From Ceratotherium simum simum (taxonomy: Eukaryota > Chordata > Mammalia > Perissodactyla > Rhinocerotidae), in assembly GCF_000283155.1 (NCBI RefSeq), contig NW_004454216.1, forward strand, positions 10,551,701-10,615,700: 64,000 nt of DNA. The letters run 5' to 3'. Each line of letters begins with the position of its first letter. Position 1 is the first letter of the stretch. Shown here in pieces: positions 10,880 to 20,215 of this stretch. A program made the position numbers and the translations under genes. Under the pieces are notes generated by a model, which was given only the letters and a program-made list of their open reading frames with translations, was not told the origin of the DNA and searched no databases.

Positions 10880-11210
10880 AGAGAAAGAGAAGACTCAGCC
10901 CTGGTTTACAGATGGGTTTGCGCAGTATGCATGTTCCCCCTGAAAGTCGACAGCTGCGGCACCACAGCCCCTTCTAGGACATCCCTGAAGGACAGTGGTG
11001 AAAGGAGATCCTCCCAGTGGGCATAACTTCGAGCACTGCCTCTGGTTGTTCACTCTGCTTGGAAGGAGAAATGGCCAGATATACAATTATACACTGATTC
11101 ATGGGCTGTGGCCAATTGTTTGGCTGGATGGTAAGGGGCCTGGAAGGAACACGATTGGAAAATTGGTGACAAGGAAATTGGGGAAGAAGTATGTAGATAG
11201 TCCTATATGA
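10880..11210 (+). pseudogene. ERVL RNase H relic
   Basis: The frame at about 10894-10930 carries a PWFTDG motif, with the first catalytic aspartate codon at 10911-10913. About 180 bases on, a YTDSWAVAN motif (11090-11116) marks the C-terminal aspartate region. The intervening sequence is shifted and stop-ridden. RNase H degrades the RNA of the RNA-DNA hybrid during reverse transcription. It sits between RT and integrase as in an intact pol. Confidence 0.72.
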
Positions 11211-11219
11211 ATAGGTAAA

Positions 11220-11877
11220 AAACATGAAGATATTTGTGTCCCATGTGAGTGTTCACCAAAGGGTGATCTCAGCAGGGGAGGATTTTAATAATCAAGTGGA
11301 TAGTTATTCATTCTGTGAATACCAGTCAGCGTCTTTCCCTAGCCACCCCAGTAATTACCCAAAGAGCTTCTAAACAAAGTGGCCACAGTGGTATAGATGG
11401 AAGTTATGCATGGGCTCAGCAACATGGACTTTCACTCACAGTAACCCACCCAGCTATGGCTACTGCCAAGTGCCCAATTATTCAGCAGCAAATATCAGTG
11501 CTAAATCCTCAATATGGCACCATTGCCTGGGTTGCTCAGCCAGCTATCCAGTGGCAGCTTGATTACACTAAACCACTTCCATCATGGAAGGAGCAGCATT
11601 TTGTTCTTACTGGAGTAAATACTTACTCTGGATATGGATTTACCTTCCCTACATGCAATGCTTCTACCAAAATACCATCTGTGGACTTACAGATTGCCTT
11701 ATCCACTGTCATGGTATTCCACACAGCATTGCTTCTGATCAAGGAATTCGCTTCACAGCAAATGAAGTGTGGCAATGGGCCCATGTTCAAGGAATTCACT
11801 GGTCTTACAATGTTCCCCACTATAATGAAGCAGCTGGTTTGATAGAATGGTGGAATGGCCTTTTTAAGGCCACTTAG
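11220..11877 (+). pseudogene. ERVL integrase relic with D-x35-E retained
   Basis: An N-terminal histidine-containing stretch (about 11243-11305, with HVSVHQRV) is followed by the catalytic core in two open frames. The frame 11315-11842 carries a WQLDYT motif, with the first core aspartate codon at 11561-11563. The frame from 11584 carries SDQG, with an aspartate codon at 11737-11739, and GLIE, with a glutamate codon at 11845-11847. That gives exactly 35 intervening residues, the retroviral D-x35-E spacing. A frameshift between about 11640 and 11700 separates the first aspartate from the other two, and a stop follows at 11875. Integrase would insert the provirus into host DNA. This one is broken despite the preserved residues. 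Confidence 0.82.
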
Positions 11878-12059
11878 TTACAGAGTCAGTTGGATGGCAA
11901 TACCTTGCAGGATTGGGGCAAGTTTGTCCATAAGACTGTATAATATCTGAATCAGTATCTAATATATTGTGCTGTTTCTCCTATAATCAGGATTCATGGG
12001 TCCAGGAATTAAGCGGGAGAAATGAGAGTGATATCACTCACTATCAGCCCTAGTGATCC

Positions 12060-12480
12060 TCTAGAAAAATTTTTGCTTGCTGTCACTGTGACCCTATGCT
12101 CTGCTGACCTGGAAGTATTTGTTCCAAGGGGAGGAATGCTTCTACTATGAGACACAACAATGATTCCACTGAAACAGAAGTTAAGATTGCTGCCCAGACA
12201 CTTTGGACTCCCATGCCTCTGAATCAACAGGCCAAGAAGGGAGTTACTGGCTGGCTTGGGTGATTGATTCTGACTACAAAGGGGATACTAGACTGCTTCT
12301 CCACAATGGAGGTAAGGAAGAGTACAGGACATCTCTTAGGGCATCTCTTAGTATTACCATGACCTGGTACTAAGGTCAATGTAAAACTACAATAATCAAA
12401 TCCAGTCAGGACTACTAATTGCCTAGAGTCTTTAGGAATGAAGGTTTGGATCACCCCATGAGGCAAAGAACCACAACCAG
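12060..12480 (+). pseudogene. ERVL dUTPase relic downstream of integrase
   Basis: Sequence at about 12118-12230 resembles a dUTPase middle region (VPRGGMLL, then MIPLKQKLRL, then HFGLP) with in-frame stops at about 12148 and 12220. At about 12258-12325 another frame gives WVIDSDYKGD, resembling the conserved dUTPase motif around the nucleotide-binding tyrosine, followed by LLLHNGGKEEY. ERVL-group elements are known to carry a dUTPase in pol after integrase, and the position agrees. dUTPase would hydrolyse dUTP to dUMP and keep uracil out of viral DNA. Stops and a frameshift make it inactive. Confidence 0.7.
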
Positions 12481-12934
12481 CTGAGGTGTTTGCTGAAGTA
12501 AAGGGAAAAGAATGAGTAGTGGAATAAGGTAGTTATAAATACCAGCTACAAGGACATGACCACTTGGAGAAATGAGGACTGTAGTTGTCATGAGTATTTC
12601 TTCCTTATTTATTATGAATATGTCTGTGTGTATGTATAGCAAATGTCTTTGTTTTCTTCCCTGTCTTATTTCCTTATCTTGTAACAGAAGATGGTTGACT
12701 TTATACCATAGTAGTTAAGTATTGTCATTTTACATCATAATATTTAAGTTATGGGATATCAAGGAGAAGAATAAATATCACTCTTCAGGGGAAGGGGTTA
12801 GTGGATTTTTGGTTGTATATAGCATAGTTATATCTTATGTTAGATGGAATTATGGCCTTATTATTTCCTTGATTTGGAGATTAAGTATGGCTGAAAGAGA
12901 TGCATATGGGTGCCAAGTTGAAAAGGGATAGACT
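12481..12934 (+). other. ERVL 3' untranslated region with weak polypurine tract
   Basis: No envelope-like frame is present between the dUTPase relic and the 3' LTR. A purine-rich run, GAAAAGGGATAG at about 12919-12931, abuts the LTR and could be the decayed polypurine tract that primes plus-strand synthesis. The remainder is AT-rich. Confidence 0.55.
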
Positions 12935-13348
12935 TGTGATGGTTAATTTTATATGTCAACTCGACTGGGCGAAAGGGTGCCCAGATATTTAAACATTATT
13001 CTGAGTGTGTCTGTGAGGGTGCTTCTGGATGAGATTAACATTCGAATCAGTAGACTGAGGAAAACAGATTGCCCTCTCCAGTGTGGATGGGCATCATCCA
13101 ATCCATTGAAGGCCTGAATAGCACAAAAATATTAAGGGAGAATTTAATCTCTCTGCATGACTGTCTTCGAGCTGGGACATCAGTCTTCTCCTGACTTCAG
13201 ACTTGGACTCGGATTGGACACTTTCAGCTCTCCCGGTTCTCAGGCCTTCAGATTCAGACTGGAACTGACCCTCAGCTCTCCGGAGTCTCCAGCTTGCCTA
13301 GATACGTATATCTTCTATTGTCTCTGTTTCTCTGGAGAAACTATTATA
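12935..13348 (+). repeat. 3' LTR of ERVL provirus (MLT2-type)
   Basis: Starts TGTGATGGTTAATTTTATAT and ends near GGAGAAACTATTATAGGACA. It aligns with the 5' LTR over most of its length but has two rather than three copies of the GACTGGAAC-type unit (about 13212 and 13257). It also lacks about 80 bases that in the 5' copy hold the CTGCAGATCTTGGGACTTC region. Total length is 414 bp. Confidence 0.83.
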
Positions 13349-14720
13349 GGACAAGTACACAGGAAGGATACCCAAACTCTATCTGTAGAATCAGGGAAGA
13401 CTTTTCAAGTAGTTTATATACTGTAAACTGTAAGCAGTTTATATTTAATCTGAGAACTTTTTCAAGAAGTGTGGGCTGAAAAAAAGAACTAGCCAAGAAA
13501 ACAATGCAATAAAGAGTTTTAATTTTTATTATGGGAAAAACGTAAACACTGATGGGAGAAAGCCAGAAGAGAATCAAAGGTTGAAGATATAAGAAAAGGA
13601 TGGTGTAATCAACAGATAAGGAAAGGTGATGATACCCTGATATTAAGACAGCAGTAGGGGGAAGGGGGGATTCCAGGATAATTAGGTTGACATCTTAACA
13701 ATAGAAGGAGACACTATTAATAATTATCCTGGGACAACATGCATAAACGGAGACTGTCCTGAGCAAACTGAGACTTTTCTAATAAAAAGAAAGAAAGAAA
13801 AATGGGTACAGAGACGTGTTGTGCATGAGGTGGCAGAGAGTTGAGAGAGTTATTGGATGGTTTCTATACACTCTGTGAAGTATATAGTCATCTAGTGAGA
13901 CTGAAAACCGAGATAAAGCCATTTAGTGGGAATGAAAGCAGGTAGATAGTAAGGTTAGAGTTTAGAGAATAGAAAAGCATTGAATTACTAGCTGTGGGAA
14001 ATGAGAAAGAGCTAACTAGAACAGAAACAGATTAACTGGTGGCACTGAGCACTCAATTAAAATGGAAAACACATATTTATAATGGAAAGAAGATTTGCAT
14101 TTGTGGTTCTACTCTAGCAGAGTTCAGTAGCCTGATTATGGGTACAGAGAAGATGAGCAGGCAGTCTGAGTCAGAATCAGGGTTTTCCAGATGGGTTCTA
14201 CGTAAGGAAAATGGGGCAAAAAAATAGAGCACTGTCTCCAAAGTAGGGGTTGGTTTATTGTGGTGTTGCAAGCAAATTTTAAAATTTGTATTTTTATTTT
14301 GTAAATTTTATCCTTCCAATTTTCCATTTTAAAATTATTTAAGTAATTATTTAGTAGTTTAATTATTTAATATTAATATTTATTTAACAAAATAATTTAA
14401 AACTAATACAAATTAGTTACTATATTATTACATTATATGCATACATATATACATGTATGTATACACATATATATGCACATATATATAGAGAGAGGGTGAA
14501 TGTTCAAAAATTTCTTTCTGATAGCAGTATGAAACAAGTAAAATAGATTTGAACATATATTTATCTAAGTCTACAATATAAGTGATGCTGAAACATGAAA
14601 GATGATTTCATTAAAGCCTCTAATTCCTGGTTTCCTTTACTTACATTTTCTCAGCTCCTTCCTATTTATCTTAAACACTTGAGCGTAACTGAGTTAGAGA
14701 GTTGGAAGTACAGGAGCTTT
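13349..14720. other. Unassigned sequence with AT-rich block
   Basis: Purine-rich sequence at 13550-14060 could be part of an unrecognised old repeat. 14275-14480 is very AT-rich, ending in TATACA/TATATG repeats and GAGAGAG. No coding or RNA feature is supported. Confidence 0.5.
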
Positions 14721-14782
14721 CCTCACTGAGAACTGTTCCATCTCAGAGCTCTAAAAGCTAAACATTTCAACATGTGCTCAAG

Positions 14783-15285
14783 AAATGCAGAGTAGGGGCT
14801 GGCCTGGCGGTGTAGTGGTTAAGTTCATGGGCTTTGCTTTGGCCTCCCAGGGTTCATGGGTTCGATCCCTGGTGCGGACCTATGCACGGCTAATCAAGCC
14901 ATGCTGTGGCAGGCGCCCCACATATAAAATAGAGGAAGATGGGGCCGGCCCCATGGCTTAGCGGTTAAATGCGCACGCTCCGCTGCTGGCGGCCCGGGTT
15001 TGGATCCCGGGTGTGCACCGATGCACCGCTTCTCCGGCCATGCTGAGGCCGCACCCCACATACAGCAACTAGAAAGATGTGCAGCTATGACATACAACTA
15101 TCTACTGGGGCTTTGGGGGGAAAAATAAATAAATAAATAAAAATAAATAAATAAAATAGAGGAAGATGGGCATGGATATTAGCCTAGGGCCAATCTTCCT
15201 CAGCAAAAAGAGGAAGATTGGCAACAGATGTTAGCTCAGGGCTAATCTTCCTCACCAGAAAAAAAAAATAAATAAATGCAGAGTA
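14783..15285 (+). mobile_element. Older ERE SINE (outer), split by a younger ERE
   Basis: The outer element begins at 14795 (GGGGCTGGCCTGGCGGTGTA) with B box GGTTCGATCCC near 14861. It resumes at about 15153 and ends in an A-rich tail at about 15259-15273. A perfect 12-bp target duplication, AAATGCAGAGTA, lies at 14783-14794 and 15274-15285. It lacks the ACTGGGGCTTTGG body of the inner copy, as in older ERE subfamilies. Confidence 0.92.
14926..15167 (+). mobile_element. ERE1-like SINE nested in an older ERE
   Basis: The head at 14941 (GGGGCCGGCCCCATGGCTTA), B box at about 15000, the ACTGGGGCTTTGGGG body motif at 15104, and an AAAT-repeat tail (15119-15152) form a compact ERE1-like unit. Its 15-bp target duplication, AAAATAGAGGAAGAT, is perfect at 14926-14940 and 15153-15167 and is made of outer-SINE sequence, which proves the order of insertion. 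Confidence 0.93.
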
Positions 15286-15597
15286 GCTGTGGGAGTACTC
15301 ATTCAATGCAGTGAAGGCAGTGATCCTGGGGAAAAGGAGGTCAAGAAATTGAGAGGTTAGGGTTTTAGACAGGTCTTTCATACGAACATTAAAATTACCC
15401 AGGACGACAGCAAAATTGAGTGAGAATGAGAGGAATAAGATGATCCAGGCGTCAAAGTCTTCAAGAATGGTGATCTGGGACCGTGTAGTTTGTAAACGTC
15501 AGCCACTTTGATGATTAAAGATATAAAGGAGATTATAAAATATGAAACATAGAATCTGGAGGACATAGGTTTGGAAGAAGAAGTGAGTGAATTTTCC

Positions 15598-15874
15598 AAA
15601 GAAAAGACATAAATGGGGGCCAGCCCTGTGGTGTAGAGGTTAAGTGTGCAGCTCCGCTGATGGTGGCCCAGGTTCGGATCCCGGGCACGCACCAACACAC
15701 CGCTTGTCAGGCCATGCTGTGGTGGTGTCCCACATAAAGTAGAGGAAGATGGGCACGGATGTTAGCTCAGGGCCAGTCTTCCTCAAGAAAAAAATGGGAG
15801 GATTGGCAGATGTTAGCTGAGGGCTGATCTTCCTCACAAAAAAAATAAAAAAAGAAAGAAAAGACATAAATGGG
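15598..15874 (+). mobile_element. ERE SINE with 20-bp target duplication
   Basis: GGGGGCCAGCCCTGTGGTGT starts at about 15615. The B box GGTTCGGATCCC lies at 15672. GTTAGCTCAGGG and GTTAGCTGAGGG tail motifs and an A-rich end follow. The duplication AAAGAAAAGACATAAATGGG is perfect at 15598-15617 and 15855-15874 (the last bases overlap the SINE's own leading Gs). It lacks the ACTGGGGCTTTGG body. Confidence 0.92.
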
Positions 15875-16194
15875 ATGAGGGTAAGGATTGATAGATAAAC
15901 CAGCACAGTGAGGTCCTGACAAGCTGCTAAAAGAGTCAGGGCTGTTTCTTCTTTGATAGAAAGAGACTATTAGGAGTAAACTACAGCCTGGGTAGATTTC
16001 AGTTTTGAGGGATTGGGGGGCTCTGCTGGATGGAGAGCCTCCACACTCTTTGGAAAGGGTCCATTTCTGTCTACACTGACTGTGTGGCTCTGGCTTTGAG
16101 GTTGCTAATACAATGACTCCCAGGGAGTGGTGAGAGGCCTGATCTGCGTATATGAGATTAACAGGCAAAGGGCCCTGAGTTCAGAGGCCATGTT
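15875..16194. other. Unassigned sequence between duplicated units
   Basis: Moderately GC-balanced sequence linking the ERE and copy B of the duplicated unit. An antisense frame at 15767-16168 runs through part of the SINE and has no recognisable domain. It may belong to the same unidentified repeat as 14722-16330. Confidence 0.4.
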
Positions 16195-16330
16195 CATCAC
16201 TGAGGACTGTTCCATCTCAAAATTCACTCACCTCAAAGTCCAGAGCATTGTTCTGGGAGTACTGGTACAGGCGCAGAGGTAACGGTCCTGGGGAGGACAT
16301 AAAAAGGAGGTCATGAAATTGAGAGATTAA
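16195..16330 (+). repeat. Unidentified duplicated unit, copy B
   Basis: Uninterrupted 136-base match to the split copy A: CACTGAGGACTGTTCCATCT, then GGGAGTACTGGTACAG, then CCTGGGGAGGAC, then AAGGAGGTCATGAAATTGAG. The copies differ at roughly a quarter of positions by eye, so the duplication is old. Confidence 0.6.
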
Positions 16331-16759
16331 GCATCCCACAAGATATGTTACTGTGTAGGTGACTAGATGATATAACCGAGATTCGTAATTAACAACAGCG
16401 TTGCTTAGATATTTATCTAATTCTGGAAGTGAAAACATTCAGTCAAAATAAACATTTTTACAGTATATTCCAACATTCAACAAGACGCTAGAGAATTATG
16501 AGACAATTCCTTGCTGCCCTGCATTCTCTCACATTATGGTATTTTCTTCATTTTGAAGGAGAATAAGGAAATGGAGGCAAAGAGTACTGGTCTGCAATTT
16601 AGTTCCCTGTACTGGCAAACTGTGTGTCTTTAAACAATTTAGTTAACTTTTCAGGTTCTTCATCTAGAAAATAATGTTAGAAACGTTTATAATTTAAATA
16701 TGTATATATTTAAACAACCATTATAATACACTAAAGTGAGTAGGATGTATTTTATGTCT
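16331..16759. other. Unassigned AT-rich sequence
   Basis: No repeat, RNA or coding signal seen. Confidence 0.5.
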
Positions 16760-16890
16760 CTTTCTTTGAGGGAAATATGTCATAAGTTAAATGATTTACC
16801 CAATGTCACACAATTCCATACTATGTTCTTGCTTAGAGATTTGGATTCAGAGCCCAGGTCTCCGACTCAGAGAATTACGTGATTCCACAA
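16760..16890 (-). repeat. MIR fragment, antisense
   Basis: AAATGATTTACCCAATGTCACACA followed by TTGGATTCAGAGCCCAGGTCT (split motifs) is the reverse complement of the MIR core and tRNA-derived B-box side. It is an ancient, strongly diverged SINE. Confidence 0.55.
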
Positions 16891-17939
16891 ATTTGATTTA
16901 TGATTGTTAACTGCTTTTACATCTGTTTTACAAAATAGTAATTTCTGTATCACAATGAATTCAAGATAGACTTCAACTTAAAGGAAAAACTGGGAATAAA
17001 GCAAATTCTAGAACATAATAATAATTAAGTCTCATCCCAGTTTTCTAAAGAAATCCAGAAAAACACTAACTCTGTCTTGACAAGATACTCTTCCTTATAA
17101 ATTTACTACAGACGCACTCTACATACAAGGACTAAGTATAAATGGGGAAAAATGTCAATTTTGTATATATTAGTCTCATGCTTGAGATCTCAAAGCGGAG
17201 ACCTGGTAAAGCTGAGTTAGAAAATATGGCCAAGCATAAAGACCCAGGAGAATATGTACAAAACTAAAATTCCAGCATTTTACCCAACTCAGACTGGATT
17301 GGTAGGAGGAGGCGAAAGTGTTCATGAATGTGCTTCAAGTCAGTTGGAAGAAAGAGTGGAGAACAATATGGATGAGTCCTAAGACGGCCATGAACTGGTT
17401 CACCATTGCCCAGAGTAGAAGAGACAGCTGCTCCTGGGTGCACACACAGTGAGCTTTCACACAAAGTGAGCTCACCCATTAGTGAAAGTGGTTTAATCAA
17501 TTTTCTTGTGTCTGACCAATCATCTTAGTGATTGTTCCTTTGTGTGCATGGGGAGAAAAGGAGAAGAACAAATCGGACAATAGAAGGGGGAAGCAGAGAG
17601 AGGAGCGGAGACCTTCACACACACACTAATAAAAGGCAATGCTAGTTTGTAGGGGGTTAGAGAGAGACTGAGTGAAAGCTATACTTACTGCTGAGATTCA
17701 CATGTTGAATTGTATCTCTGTTGCACTGGTACTGCTGAGCTAGGTCTCAGGATTTTGTATTATTATATTTGTTTTTTCTCAGGGGAAGTGGTAGACGTAT
17801 TTTAGCACCCTGGAGATAGAAGGGGAGTACCATGGGCAAACTTTGGAGGTGACTCTTACTCAGATTGGAAGCATTAACAAAACTTCCTAGTGGAGGTGTT
17901 ACTGGAGCAGAGCCTGGGAATATAATATGGTCAAGTGAA
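16891..17939. other. Unassigned sequence
   Basis: About 1 kb without an assignable feature. 17275-17640 is less AT-rich. A minus-strand frame at 17264-17500 has no recognisable domain. Confidence 0.5.
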
Positions 17940-18135
17940 TATATATGGTGTTCACAATGTGGTACAATTTGTTCTAAGTGCTTTACACACTTTAATTCAT
18001 TAAATCTTTATATTAACCCTAAAGATGTTATTATCATCTCTATCTTACAAGTGAGGAAATTGAGGGACATTCTAGTAAGAGACAGAATTAGTATTTGAAC
18101 TCAGCAGTCTGCCTCTAGCGTCCATGATCTCCTAC
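17940..18135 (-). repeat. MIR SINE, antisense
   Basis: The order TTCTAAGTGCTTTACACACT, TTAATTCATTAAATC, TTATTATCATCTCTATCTTA, GTGAGGAAATTGAGG, TTGAACTCAGCAGTCTG matches a nearly full MIR in reverse complement. Confidence 0.8.
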
Positions 18136-18344
18136 TATACTATCTACCTTCTTAGAAGAAGAGGTGATGGTGGTTTTTACAGAATATGCAATGACATGGA
18201 GGCCTAGAGAGAATGGGACAATTGAAGAGCTGAAAAAATTGGGCATTGCCGGAGTACATGTATTTGTATATGTCTGTCTACACACATGCATGCATATATA
18301 CATATGTATACATATTATATAAATAAAATCATGTAGTTAAAAAG

Positions 18345-19690
18345 TCACCTTTTTAATACGTAAATAGAAACAAGGAACAGAATAGAGTCCAGAAATAGAT
18401 CCACATATTTTTATACAATTGATTTTCAACAAAAGCTCCAAGGCAATTCACTAGGGAAAGTCTGTTCACAATATTGTGCTAGAACAACTTGATAAATGTA
18501 TGGAAAAAAGAAAAAAACACAAATCTCACACCATACTTTACACCACAGACACACACACACACTAATTTTGAGTTCGCCCATAGACCTAAATATAAAAGGA
18601 AAACTACAATCTATGCAGTTTTCTACAAAAACTACCAATCTATGGTAGTTGATTGGTAAAGATTTCTCAAAGAGGACAAAAAAAAAAAATCACCAAAATA
18701 GAAGAAAAATACTAATTTGCCTTCATTAAAATGTAAAACTTTTCCTTATCAAGGTCAACATTTAAAAAAATGAAGAAGCAAGACAGAATGGGAAAAAAAT
18801 ATGTCAGGGATAGGGCGGGGTAGATGAGTCTGAAAAAGCACGTATATTCAAAAAATATAAAATGAACACCTACAAATCAATACCAAAAAGACAAACTCTA
18901 AAAAATGAGCAAAAGTATTGAGAAGACTCCTCACAAAGAAGATATATAAAGCTTAAGACAATTAGTTATCAGCAAAATGAAAAGGAAAATCACAATCTGA
19001 GACCATTTCATTAGCACTAGAATCACTAAAATTTTTTTGAAAGCTGACAACATCAAGTATTGGCAATGATATGGAGTAAGTTGAACTCTCATACTTTAGA
19101 GGTGGAAATATAAGATGATGCAACCACTTTGAAAAGCTGTTCAGTAGCCTCTTATGAAATTAAGCATGCACTTTTATATGACTCACAATTCCACTTTTAG
19201 GTATTTGCCCAAGAGATTTTGAGACCTGTGTCCATAAAAAGAATTGTACATGAATGTTCATAGAAGATTTATGAATAATAGCCCCAAACTGGAAACAACC
19301 TGAATGTCTATCAAGAGAATAATCAATAAACAAATTGTGGTATGAAATACTATTCAGCAATTAACAAAATTGTATTACACGTCTTGATACACACAACAAC
19401 ATGGAAGAATGGGAAAAAACATCTTGCTGAGTGAAGAACATCAGATGAAAGAACCCATATGGTATGGGTCCATTTTCATTTATTCTAAACTAGGAAAAAC
19501 TAATTTATTTTTGTAAATATCATGACTCTGATTGCCCAGGAAGTGGTGTGAACTGATTAGAAGGGGGCATGAGGGAACTTTGTGAGGTAATAGAAATGTT
19601 TGATGCCTTAATTGACATAAAGATTACATGGGGAACACATTGATCAAATCTCATGGAAATGTACACTTAGGTCTGTGCATTTCCCTATAA
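18345..19690 (+). mobile_element. Old L1 (L1M-type) 3' half, sense
   Basis: Broken ORF2 C-terminal sequence from about 18360 (with DPHIF and VHNIVLEQLDK in one frame at 18390-18500) runs on through TTGGCAATGATATGGAG at 19060. Later landmarks are GAAACAACCTGAATGTC at 19292 and ATACTATTCAGCAATTAAC at 19348. The 3' UTR ends with GTACACTTAGGTCTGTGCAT near 19660. Numerous stops and an internal AT-rich expansion show age. Confidence 0.85.
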
Positions 19691-19985
19691 AAAACAAACA
19701 TAAACAAGAAGAATGACTTGGGGCTTTGCTTCAACAGCCAGAGCCTCACTCTCTGGTAAGACTGTTGGAAGTTGGAACATGTACAGTCCTGGTGGCCACT
19801 CATCAGCTAAGGCAATGACTGTTTCCCCCCAGACAAGACCATCTGAGATCTTAAATTCCTTCTAATAAGTTTTGTGCTTTGTTAGTAGACTAGCATTCTA
19901 GTTAACTTGACACAAGCTGTTACAACAAACAAACTCTGGACTCTCAGTGACTTGAAAAAAGTGTATTTCTTGCTTTAAAAAAAAA
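19691..19985. other. Unassigned sequence
   Basis: A possible LTR or MaLR scrap near 19900-19975 (TTACAACAAACAAACTC, then GTGACTTGAAAAAAGTGTATT) is too decayed to call. Confidence 0.35.
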
Positions 19986-20215
19986 CATCATTTCAGGGCT
20001 GGCCCTGTGGCCTATGGTTAAGCTTAGCACCCTCAGTTTGGTGGCCCACATTTGGTTCATTTGGTTCCCAGGCATGAACCTACACCACTCGTTGGCAGCC
20101 ATGCTGTGGCTGTGACCCATGTACAAAATACAGGAAGATTGGCACGGATGTTAGCTCAGGGTGAATCTTCTTCTGCAAAAAATAAATAAATAAATAATTT
20201 TTAAAAAAATCATTC
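19986..20215 (+). mobile_element. Older ERE SINE
   Basis: Head GGGCTGGCCCTGTGGCCTAT at 19997, degenerate B box near 20060, GGATGTTAGCTCAGGG at 20146 and an A/AAAT-rich tail ending near 20207. AAACATCATTTC before and AAATCATTCTTTC after suggest a decayed target duplication. It lacks the ERE1 body segment. Confidence 0.85.

Larger units (their letters stand above)
6434..13348 (+). mobile_element. ERVL-class endogenous retrovirus, near full length
   Basis: Two MLT2-like LTRs (6434-6993 and 12935-13348) enclose about 5.9 kb of internal sequence, which includes one later ERE. The order is primer site, gag relic, protease, reverse transcriptase, RNase H, integrase and dUTPase, with no envelope-like region. 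This order, including a dUTPase downstream of integrase, is characteristic of the ERVL group (class III). All reading frames are broken by stops and frameshifts, so the provirus is inactive. The two LTRs differ by many substitutions and by large indels, which implies an old insertion. The target duplication could not be read. A 5-bp repeat is expected. Confidence 0.88.
14722..15360 (+). repeat. Unidentified duplicated unit, copy A (split by EREs)
   Basis: The two flanks of the nested ERE insertion (14722-14794 and 15286-15360) together form a 148-base stretch. It matches 16195-16330 in order: CACTGAGAACTGTTCCATCT, then GGGAGTACT, then CCTGGGGA, then AAGGAGGTCAAGAAATTGAG. Whether this is a local duplication or two copies of a dispersed repeat cannot be decided here. 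Confidence 0.6.

Noticed and set aside
11315..11842. 175-codon frame, longest in the window, as a possible host gene
   Set aside because: It lies in the integrase region of the ERVL relic, and the continuing integrase homology moves to another frame.
13776..13801. Possible CRISPR-like or short tandem array (AAAGAAAGAAA)
   Set aside because: Simple low-complexity repeat with no spacer structure. The window is mammalian.
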